In this document: piece by piece, positions 11,901 through 21,300 of the stretch
Numbering within the stretch: position 1 is the stretch's first letter
How the letters are laid out: every line of letters begins with the position of its first letter
Assembly: GCF_963082655.1 (NCBI RefSeq)
Contig: NC_081554.1
Location: 189,174,937 to 189,238,936, forward strand
Length of the DNA stretch: 64,000 bases
Reading direction: 5' to 3'
DNA from: Stomoxys calcitrans
Lineage: Eukaryota > Arthropoda > Insecta > Diptera > Muscidae
Notes under the pieces: generated by a model
The model's input: the letters and a program-made list of their open reading frames with translations, nothing else
Told to the model about the DNA's origin: nothing
The model's database searches: none
Position numbers and translations under genes: made by a program

Positions 11901-14601
11901 CATTAGGAGGAGAAAACCACCGCTGACATTTTTTTCTGATGGTCTTGCCAGGATTCGAACCCTGGCGTTCAGCGTCATAGGCGGACATGCTAACTTCTGC
12001 GCTACGGTGGCCTCCACCCCATATATCAGCCATATAAATTCGTCATTAAATTTTACTTCTTGGGGCTCTAGAAGGCGCATTTACAATACAATTTACGTTT
12101 TGTTATGACCTTCGAGAACTGTGCCAAGTATAGCCTAAATCGGTCCATAGCCTGATAAAGCTGCCATATAAACCGATCTCTCAATTTGCCTCTTAAGCTT
12201 CTAGGGGTCGAAGATCTTATCCCATTTGGATGTAAATTTTCAGATTGCGTTTTCTTATGACTTCCAGCATCTGTGCCAAGTATGGTCTAAATCAGTCTAT
12301 AACCTGATGTAGCTGTCATATAAACCGATCCTCCGATTTGACTTGTTGAGCCTCTAGAAAGCGCAATTACCACTCGATTTGATTGAAATTTTGCCCGTTG
12401 CGTTTTTTATATGCACCACCATAGGATGGGTGTATACTATTCTAGTCATTCCGTTTGTTACACCTCGAAATATTCGTCAAAGTCCCTATTATGTATATAT
12501 ATTCTTGATCGTCTCGACGTCGTCTGAGTCGATCTAGTCACGTCCGTCAGTCTGTCGAAATAATGATAGCGGTCGAACGGGTAGAGCTAGCTGCTTGAAA
12601 TTTTGCATAGATACTAAATATTGATGTAGGTCGTTGGGGATTGCAAATGGGCTTTATTAAGATTCAGATTGAGATAAAGCTCCCATATAAACCGATCTTT
12701 ACTTTACAAGACGCAATTTTAGTCCGATTTGGCTGAAATTTAGCTTGTAGTGTTCTGCCAAGACTCCCAACAACTGTTCTAAGTACGGTTAAAATCGGTC
12801 AATAATCTGATAGAGCTCCCATATAAACCGATCTCCAGATTTGAATTCTTGAGGCCTTAGAAGCCGTAGTTGTAACTGGTATGAGTATTGAGGAATTCCT
12901 TCCAAGTTTCGTAAATTCTGGGTTAGAAATGCGTCTCATGAGCGTTCAATACATTTAATCGTAAAACAGAAGTATATGGCAGCTGCATACATATATGGTC
13001 AGACCTGGTCCAAATCACTCTTGTGGCGGAAATGGGTAGTAAATGCGCATTTCGGGGCTCAAACCCTTGAACTGGGAGATTGCTTCTTCCAAACTCGGCA
13101 CCGTTGACACTACGACTTTTATAAACTCAAGTTTTCTTATTGGTAAAGGGTGATATATCACAATATAGAGCATCTTTGAACATTAAGCTGTAGAGTGATT
13201 TCAATAAACAGATGGACGGACATGTATGGATGGGCGGATCGTCTATGAAAATAACAACGACCTAGTTTATACATATTCATCCCTACAATGTATATAAACT
13301 AGGTAGTGGTTATATTCATAGACGATCCGTCCATTCATACATGTCCGTCCATCTGTTTATTGAAATCACTCTACAGCTTAATGTTCAAAGATGCTCTATA
13401 TTGTGATATATCACCCTTTACCAATAAGAAAACTTGAGTTTATAAAAGTCGTCAAATAAAGCTTTTATGAGCTTCAGACCCTTAATCGGCAGATTGGTCT
13501 ATAAGGCAGCTATATCTTAATATAGTCCGATCTGAACCATATTTGGGTCCTATGTTGGAAGGCATAAAACTACTTACTGTTTCAAATTTCAACGAAATCG
13601 GTTAAAAAATAAAGCTTTTATGGGCTTCAGACCCTTAATCGGAAGATCGGTCTATATGGCAGCTATATCTAAATATAAATATAACTGATCTGAACCATAT
13701 TCGGGTCAGATGTCGGGAGGCCTAAAATAACTCACCGTTTTAAATCGGGTAATAAATAAAGCTTTTATGGGCTTCAGACCCTTTATCGGCAGATCGTTAT
13801 ATATGGCAGCTATATATAAATATAGTCCGATTTGAACCATACTTAGGTCAGATGTTGGGAGGCCTAAAATAACTCACTGTTTTAAATCGGATAATAACTA
13901 AAGCTTTTATGGGTTTCAGACCCTTTATCGGTATATATGGCAGCTAAATGTATATGAATATAGTCCGATCTGAACCATATTTAGGTCAAATGTCGGGAAG
14001 CCTAAAACTACTCACTGTTCAAATTTCAGCGAAATCGGATAAAAAATTAAGCATTTATTGACTTTATCGGCGGATTGGTCTATATATTTGGCCCGTTCAA
14101 GAACTTAACCAGCCTGCATCAAAAAGACGTATCTGTGCCAAATTTCAGCTCAATATCTCAATTTTTGAAGGTTGTAGTGTGGTTGCAACTGACGAACGGA
14201 CAGATACGCGGACATTGTTAAATCTTAGAATTTTACGACGATCCGAAGGGTCGGAAATTGATATTTCAATGTGTTGCAAATGGAATGATTAAATAAATGT
14301 ACCCCCTATCCTACGGTGGAGGGTATAAAAAGTCATTCAAAGAACTTTTCACATGCTATCCATGGTGACGGGTATATAAGATTCGGCCCAGCAGAACTTA
14401 ACAAGCTTTAACTTGTTTCTTTGTTTACTTACTTTTTTAGACGACGCTCTCCTGGATATTATCAACAGCAATTGGCGTATTGTCTACAAATCTGTTGTGA
14501 GTTCGACCAGCTCCACTTGGGAGCCCATAGTTTTAAATTATTCCAATGAATTTTTCTCACATTTACCCTTTGATGTATTAATAACCAATGCCAAGTTATA
14601 A
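5988..14601 (+). CDS. Takeout/JHBP-family secreted protein, gene 1 of cluster
   Basis: Exons are 5988-6099, 9195-9572, 9631-9777 and 14441-14601; the joined length is 798 nt, 265 codons plus TAA, and all junctions are phase 1 with GT/AG introns of 3095, 58 and 4663 nt. Exon 1 gives a signal peptide (residues 1 to about 23). Exon 2 opens the domain with SCPEDNNVNEC, whose two Cys form the disulphide typical of takeout proteins, then IPPIDPV, the fold strands and a K-rich turn. Exon 3 carries DGHRFLKLTKINLD, a family hallmark. Exon 4 carries NSNWRIVY and ends ITNAKL. Family members are extracellular carriers of hydrophobic small molecules; the ligand here is unknown. Length is near the usual 240-270 aa. 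The start is the only ATG ahead of the hydrophobic stretch. Introns are packed with repeats. Orthology to a named fly gene was not attempted. Confidence 0.9.
6301..6324 (+). other. Interspersed CTTAAG motif copy
   Basis: TGTGTCTTAAGTCTTTTG followed by a T run, about 200 nt into intron 1 of gene 1. It is the best match to the consensus of a motif found about ten times in this window. Confidence 0.5.
6690..7600. repeat. Degenerate dispersed repeat B pieces
   Basis: The head CAGCCGAGCCAAACTTGGG with CCACCACCTCGG occurs near 6725-6762. Diverged subunits follow, with CAATCGGAC and a tail TATAATGCCCTGTACTACAG near 7550-7575. The open frames here are not conserved in any way that suggests a gene. 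Confidence 0.5.
7601..9100. repeat. Dispersed repeat B array in intron 1
   Basis: Head CGGCCGGGCATAATCTTAC near 7614, then four or more ~150-nt subunits with TGGATATAGCTGCCATATAG, GACCGATCT and TTCGATGAAATTTGGCA. One stretch (7900-8870) has GGGTAAATACCC units, a local secondary simple repeat. The tail GACGAACATGG...GGTAAAGGGTATA ends near 9090. Confidence 0.8.
9778..9924. other. Start of gene 1 intron 3
   Basis: AT-rich, nothing recognised before the SINE and non-LTR fragments. Confidence 0.4.
9925..9965 (-). repeat. SINE end fragment, inverted
   Basis: ACCCATGAACATTCTCTTAA followed by GCAACAAGGGCAAA corresponds to the complement of the SINE 3' end (TTAGTGGAATGTTCATGGGC). It abuts the retrotransposon fragment. 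Confidence 0.45.
9984..11180 (+). pseudogene. Non-LTR retrotransposon RNase H region, two broken pieces
   Basis: The first piece (9984-10540) reads as RNase H of an I/R1/LOA-type element: a YTEGSKLE motif where family copies have YTDGSK, then FRQPDHNTVLQ, a one-base deletion near 10165, then AIRAITTRTL and IRIVWVPENNGVRGN. The second piece (from about 10580) restarts inside the same domain (DGKIRIVWVPG) and continues through ARGLTSINLVNP to a CWTCREDDKTLEHFLC zinc-knuckle-like motif near 10895-10945 and [11 protein letters not shown]. Several stop codons and frameshifts interrupt both. Such elements copy themselves by target-primed reverse transcription; these are 5'-truncated dead copies in intron 3 of gene 1. 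Confidence 0.75.
11310..11575. repeat. Tandem duplication, ~141-nt period
   Basis: TTTACTAATTTCACAATAAC starts at 11310 and again at 11451; the following ~120 nt, including AGAAGAATTTTGGCAATTTT and AAATTATAATCCTGGCTACG, are repeated with few changes. The overlapping minus-strand frames are duplicates of each other and show no protein signature. Confidence 0.8.
11710..12016 (-). repeat. Full-length tRNA-derived SINE, inverted
   Basis: Read on the minus strand the element begins GGCCACCGTAGCGCAGAAGT, giving a pol III A box (TAGCGCAGAAG), then CCGCCTATGACGCTGAACGC and a B box GGTTCGAATCC (complement at 11951-11961). The ~230-nt body contains CATTTGTGAGGTACTATGCC, GCACGCCGTTAGGACTCG and a GGCCCCTTATCATTGAGCTT block and ends CCACTAAGG..GGCATGTTCATGGGC. 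Related copies lie at 39539-39757, 48031-48345 and 56330-56650, with fragments elsewhere. Confidence 0.85.
12017..14395. repeat. Dispersed repeat B copies in gene 1 intron 3
   Basis: Several copies in both orientations with ~150-nt subunits (AAACCGATCTC, TCCGATTTGGCTGAAATTT, CAGCTATATCTAAATATA). Terminal blocks such as ATTCTTGATCGTCTCGACG, GGACGGACATG and CCTACGGTGGAGGGTATAAA mark copy ends. The hairpin at 13112-13452 is built from one such end. Confidence 0.85.
13112..13452. repeat. Long inverted repeat (hairpin), ~163-nt arms
   Basis: The left arm (13112-13274) begins ACGACTTTTATAAACTCAAG and the right arm (13288-13452) ends with its complement. The arms meet around a ~13-nt loop at CCTAGTTTATACAT / ATGTATATAAACTAGG. 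They include a matched repeat B terminus (ATGGACGGACATGTATGGAT). A few mismatches near the loop (around 13245-13260 against 13302-13315) show that the arms have diverged slightly, so this is unlikely to be a read-chimera artefact. Confidence 0.9.
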
Positions 14602-14768
14602 ACTTGTTTAAGTTATATACAAATTTTAAATTTCATTTAAGTTAGGAGATATAAATCACATGAAATTGAATTGAAATTTAGTTATACTTGTATTTTAATT
14701 TTACAAATTTTTTCTAAGAAAAATGGTATTTTATCTCAATTTCTACAAAAATCTATGAAAAATTTTAA

Positions 14769-14774
14769 AATAAA
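14769..14774 (+). terminator. Candidate polyadenylation signal of gene 1
   Basis: AATAAA, 168 nt after the stop codon of gene 1, in an AT-rich 3' region. No other hexamer of this kind was picked out closer to the stop. Confidence 0.4.
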
Positions 14775-14799
14775 TCTTTTATCAATTTTAAAAAATATT

Positions 14800-15212
14800 T
14801 CTCTATAGTCTGCTTTTTCAGAGACAAAATCAAATGGCCACATCGTTTTTCAAATGACCACATAAACTACCATGAAGAACAAGTTCTTGCTGTACTCTAA
14901 TAGCATGACATTGGCCTATAGTTTGGAGTCCACACTGCCCCAAATCAAGTGGTTAGACATTGAACTTAGATTCAGATAGGCATAAGACCACAAAAGACAA
15001 ACAAACACCTAACTAGTTCCAAGAGTAGTTATGTACAAACATTTGGAATTGAATCAAAATCCACTCTTTTTATGTTTATTTTTTAAGCAATCATAGTGAA
15101 ACCGTCAATTTAACATTGACCCTGCCTCAATTTCGATAAGAAAAACATTTATTGGGCAAAACTGCAACTGCAGCTGCAATGTTTAAGTCAATTGAAACAA
15201 GTTTTTCAAAGC
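14800..15212. other. Gene 1 to gene 2 intergenic DNA
   Basis: Short and mostly non-repetitive. Two coding-like scraps (about 14872-14960 and 15093-15128) are discussed in findings; neither is long enough to call a gene. Confidence 0.4.
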
Positions 15213-15219
15213 TATAAAA
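15213..15219 (+). promoter_or_regulatory. Candidate TATA box of gene 2
   Basis: TATAAAA in the context GCTATAAAAATT, 152 nt before the ATG at 15365. A start site near 15245 would give a ~120-nt leader, plausible for this type of gene. Confidence 0.5.
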
Positions 15220-15364
15220 ATTTACAACAAGAATTTGAAAATGAATTTGGAAATAGTTTCACAAAGAACGTTGAACAGAACGGACACGCCTAAGAGTTAA
15301 AATATCCAAAAGCTATAGAAGTGTACAGAAAAAAAAATTTCAAACAATTTTGAAAAAAATAGCA

Positions 15365-18300
15365 ATGTTATCCTTCAAATACGGAGTTGTAGTTATTTAT
15401 TTATGTTTAAGCATTGCCTATGGTCAAGACACTTCTACCTCTGGTTTGCCCACCACTACGACAACCATATTGGATACTTCTGCAGTAGCTTCTGCAACAT
15501 CTGGCATTGAAGAATCTACAACTAAAGCTGCTGAAAATATTTCTGAAAATTCTTCAGTAATAACTGTGGATGTTACTGCAACCAGTGTGTCTAATGAAAT
15601 ATCTTCTACAACTTTAAACTCAAATAATGGAGAGGAGATAACAACCTCTTCATGGGAACTTATATATCCTGATCCAAATTCCACTCTGGTGGAGGAAAAT
15701 ACACCAAGCTCTATACCATCGATTATATCTAATAATGATATCAAATCAGGAGCGAGTTCTAAATACTTTAAAGGTAAGTCGTAAGTAAGTAGTTGACACA
15801 AAATGATACCAATTTAAACGACCACATTTTTGTGAGTGGAAATTATTTTTTGTCTGCCTGCGTTTTTATTTTATTTTGATACAAGCTGACCCGGGCCCGC
15901 TCCGCTGCGCCTTCTTTTACTTTATATGGAACAAAAGTTTCCTTGGAATATTTATTTTCGAAGATCTTTTAGTGACTAAGAGTTTAACAATATAAGTGCC
16001 TTTATCTGAATCCCACACGATCTTTATTGGTCTACGAATTTAAGTTTGGATGTAAGGTGTACTCCATTCTTAAAATACTTAATTTCAGCCCGATAATCTC
16101 TTGATTTCTGATTTAGTGGTGTTTTCGGGGAAGAGGTGGTCCCCCAGATACTTGGCCCTGAAAAAATATCAGCCCATATTGCCATTGGCTTAAGAGGAGT
16201 TTACAGGATGAGGCGTCCCCCAAACACATGGCCACAAAATAGGTTATCAAATTCGTTTTCTAATCTCAAATAACTTTCATTTGAGCCACATATTGGCATG
16301 GTCGAAAAATTTTTTCCCTTTGGGGGAGTTTTGGGAAAGGGGTGATGCCCTAAATACATGGTCCTATGTTTGGATATCAAATTCGTATTCTACTCCCAAA
16401 TACCTTTATTTGAGGCCCATATTGCGGTGGTCACTAAAAAATTGCGGTTTGTGGGGTATTTTGGGAAAGGGGTAGACCCCCAACAAATTGGTCCCGAAAA
16501 TGGGTATCAATTCTTGCTCTACCCCCCAATACCTTTCATTTAAGCTCCACATTGACATGGTCGGTAGATAAGCCCGATTTAGGGGTGTTTTGGGGATTGG
16601 GGTGGTCCCCCAAACACTAAGCCCGGAAAATATATCAGCAACGTGCTCTATACTCATATATCTTTATATCATTTATTTGAACCCCATATTGCCATTGCCC
16701 TCAAAATTGGATATCAAATTCGTTTTCTAATCTCATTTAAACTCCTTATTGCAAAAGTCATCAAATATGTCCGGTTTGGGGTATTGGCCCTAAAAACTAT
16801 GAATATTTAGCTCCACTCTCTTTAGGACCCAAATTGTTTTGGTTATCAAATACGTCCTATTTGGCGGTTGTTATGGTGGTGGGACGTCCGCTAGACAGTT
16901 GGCCCCTAATGTTGATATCAGATATGTGGTCAACTCCCACATACCTTCAATTTGAGCCCCCTATTTCCATAGTCGGGAAAAAATTACCGGCTTGAGGGGT
17001 GTTTTGGGGGATGAGCGGCCACTCAGTGAGTTGGCCTTGAAAATATATATTGGATTCGTGTTCCACTTTAAAAACCCTCTTATTTGAACCTCATATTGCA
17101 ATAGTCCGAAAATACTTACTATTTGGGTGGTGCTGTGGGGCTGGCGTGGCCCCATAGACACTTTTCCCGAATATTGATATCAAAGTCGTGCTTTACTCCC
17201 AAAGACCTTTCATTTGAGCCCCATATTGCTATTGTCGTAAATTTGTGCCCTTTGGGGGATGTTTTGGTGAGAGGCGGCCCCCAAACACTTGGTCCCATAT
17301 TTGGATATCAGATTCGTATACTACATTCAAATAGCTTTTATTTAAGCCTCATATTCCCATGGTCAGTAAATAAGTCTAGTTTGGGGGGTGTTTTGGGGAG
17401 GGATGGACCCCCAGAAATGTGATCCCACATTTGGATATCAGATTTGTATTCTACTCGCAAATACCTTTCATTTGAGTCCCATATTACCATGGTTGGTAAA
17501 TATGTCGGATTTAGGGGGTGTTTTGGGGCTTGGCGTGGTCCCCCTAGCACTTGGTCCGACAATTGGATATCAGATACGTTTTCTTATCCTAAATACCTTT
17601 CATTTGAGTTCCATATTGTCGTGATTGGCCTAAATATATGTTTGGTAGGTTTTAGGGTGGGGCAGCCTCCCTAGGTACCCCATCCGAAATTTGGATACCA
17701 AATTTTTATTTTTAGGGTACTATATGAGAGCATACAAAATTTCGCTTAAATCGCACCACCCATCTCCGAGATCTGGCGTTTTTGAAAATTAGGGTAAGGG
17801 GGAGGGTCCGCCCCCCTTCAGATATCAAAAAATTTAGTACCCTATTTTTACCACGGGGTCATTATGAACCATCTGTGAAAATTTCAAGAAAATCGGTTCA
17901 GCCGTTTCTGAGTCTATAAGGAACACACAAACATACAAACAAACAAACCTACAAACAAACACAAATTGATTTTTATATATAAGATTTAAAATCTTTTCAT
18001 GGTTTGTCGAATATATTCCAGCTCGAGGTTATATTCGATGCTTTATATTCAAAGAATAGCATAGCAAAGAATGTTGAAAAGTTAGGCAAGTGTATGCTGT
18101 TTTCAAAACACTTTGACAGGCATAGTGGATCGCGCCATCTATCTTCATCAACACCTTTGTCAAATTGATTAAGGTGCTCTACATACCCAACGACTATTGA
18201 GTACGGTGTAGAGCACGTTTTGACTTAAAACAGGGCTCAATAAGTCCTCTAACTCTCCTTAGCGCAGTTTGAGAGAAACTAATAAGCAATGCTTAGAACA

Positions 18301-21300
18301 AAAACCACATCAACATTGCCAAACTTTGCTTGTTCTGCACTTGAACATTCATTGAATGCCACTGCAAGCGCTTTTTGTGAGTTTGAGTTAGAGCACTTCT
18401 TAAGCCATGTTTCAAACCAAAAGCGTGCTCTACTCTGTACTCAATAGTCTTTGGTTATCTAGAATACCTTTATTAATTGGACAAAGGTATTGATGAAGAT
18501 ATATAGAGTATCATAAATCGCGTTCCACCATGCCAGTTAAAGCGTTTTGAAAACAGCACACACTTGCCTAACTTTCATAAGTTCTTTGTCATGCTTTTCT
18601 TTGAATAGAAAGCTTTGAATACGATCTCAATTTGTAATATGTTCGAAGAATCACGAGAAAATTATTTTGAATTAATTCAAATGACAAAAATTGTGTGGAA
18701 GTTATCCAAATTTCCGAGTCCATTCACTTGTTCTGTGCAAGTCTACATTTTGTTTCCATATTGGCTTGTTTTTATACAGACAACCGAGAGAGGGGGATAT
18801 TCATTTTGTCATTCCGTTTGTATCACATCGAAAAATTCATTCGGATCCAACAAATTATGTACGTTCTTGGTCGTGGTAAAAATCAAAGAAGATCTAGCCT
18901 TGTCCGCCCGATTGTCTGTTATAATAACGCTACAGTCTTCAAAAATTAAGATAATTAACTGAAACCTATCACAGATTCTATTTTGTCCATAGGCAAGTTA
19001 AGATCGAAGATGGACAGTAATCGACTATATCTTGATATAGCCCCCACACATTCCAATCTCCCGATTTAAGGTCTTGGGGCCCATAAAAGTGGATTTATTA
19101 CACCCGTAACGAGTATCAGACTATATTTGGATATAGCTGTCGTACACCTAATTTAAGGTCCTGGGACTGGGCAGTTTGATGTGTAGGGCCCCTCGACATC
19201 CGACACATGTAGCCAGTATGGTTTGGTCAGGTCGGACCAAATTTGAATACAGGCCCTTATAGATCAATAAATTGTGCTTTCTCATCGTTTTTTTATGAAA
19301 TGAGATTAATCTTTTTTTGGTGATATATCGGCAATTTGGGTACCCAAAACCTGCAAGTTTATATTACAAATATAAGTAAACTAGCTGGATAGGGCCCGCT
19401 CCGCTGCGCCTTATTTCAATCTCTTATTTTATCTGAGCTTGGTTCAGGGGGGGCTAATTAGATGAGTCGTCCCTGAAACACTTGGTCACAAAACAGATAT
19501 CATAATTCATAAGTATGCCCAGTTTGAGGGGTATGTAGGGTGAGACGGTCAAAAATATCAGCATCGTGCTATTCTGTTAAATTAGTTTTATTTGAGCCGC
19601 AATTGTAATTGGTTTATGGGAAGTTTAGGGAGTGATACTACCCCCAAACCCTAAATCTCAAAATTGGACGTCAAATTCGTTTTCTATTGTAAAATACCTA
19701 TCATTTGAGCCCCTTATTGCTATAGTGGGCATGGCCAGTTTGAAGGGAGTTTAGGGAGCGGGCCCTGAAATGATATAACCATCGTGCTAGAGCACGACTT
19801 TAATTGAGCCCCATAATGTGAAGCATTTTGAAGGTGGCGATCAAGATATCCAGGACTACTGGTCCCGTTCAGATCCACACTAATTAATTTTTTTGTATTG
19901 GTTATGCACATTCAAAATTATATTTCAAACCAACCACTTGGGATACAACATTTTTAAAGATCGGCAGGTCCTCCTGTGTCTATCCCAACTTGAGAGTAAA
20001 AAGTGTATTCTCCTACCAAAGACCTATTATTTCTGTCCTATTCTACTCTGACCGCCCTTCATTTATTATTTTTAATTCCTTTTTTGGGTAGAATAGGGCG
20101 AAGGGGATTGCCCTCTAACAAATCCTTTAATTTGAGTACAATATATTCGCGGTCATCCTACATGACATTTTGGTATTGTTTTTATTGGGAGGAGGGGGTC
20201 GATCCTCCCGACGCTAAGACCCAAAAGACAATTTATTTCAGCCCTTTAATGTCGGGATCTACATGTCCGGCTGAATGGCAGGACGGCAGGACCAAACCCA
20301 GATACTTGAATTCTTTAGCAACGGAATATTCTGCTGTCATAAATCTTTCGTTAAATTCACATATTATCCCGATCAAGCTACACGTTCTATTGAAGGCCCA
20401 CCCACTAAATGGTTGGGCCGTTCCCAGACTCTGTCCCAAATGTGTATATCAGATTCGTAATCAACTTTCAAAGAACTTTCATTTTATACCCATCTTGTAC
20501 CGTTGGACATTCATGCCCGTTTTGGGGGGTTTTTGGGGTTGGAAAGGCCCGTAGACACTTTGGACCAAATTCTTTTAACAGATGTGTACTCAACTTCCAA
20601 ACATCGGTAACTATATCTTGTTGAGGGGTTTTTGGGAGTGATTGGCGCCTTAGACACCAACACCAAGGAATAAATGTTTATGTCAGCTTTTTACTATACT
20701 TTTCAATACCTTCCATTTGATATCCATATTGTCCCAATCGATTCATATTTCCTTCTGGGGTGTTTTGGGGGAGTGGAAAAGACCCTCAGACACCAAAAAA
20801 TAAATTTTGATGTAAGTTTTTTATTCTACTTTTAAATACCTTTCATTTGATACCCATATTGCCCAAAGCGATAAAAGTGTCCTGTAGGGTGGAGTTTTTG
20901 GGGATGGGGAACTCCAACGACATTTAGGGTGACATTTTTATGCTTATTTCTTACTCTACTTTCAAATACCTTTTATTTGATACCCATATTGTCCCAATCA
21001 GTAAACATGTCCGTTCGATTGGGTTTTAGGATGGGGCGTCCCCCCAGGTTATTTGACCCCAAAGTTTTATACAAATATAAAAACAAAATTTTAAATCGGT
21101 GCAAACATCTCCGAGATCGGGATATCATCGGGATATCGAGGGTCGGGATATCAAAAAATGTAGTACCCTATTTTCAGCGGGGGCTCAAACTCTACCATCT
21201 GTGAAAATTTCATGAATATACGGAACAGACAAACAACCTAACAAACAAAGCGCAACAATTTAATTTTTATATAATAAATTTTTATTCTGTGTGTTTCAGA

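Noticed and set aside
11940..12016. tRNA gene
   Set aside because: A and B boxes are present but the sequence continues into a shared ~230-nt body found in several copies, so it is a SINE head; a full cloverleaf was not established.
15350..15364. Upstream non-ATG start for gene 2
   Set aside because: The frame extends to a TTG, but the ATG at 15365 directly precedes a complete signal peptide.
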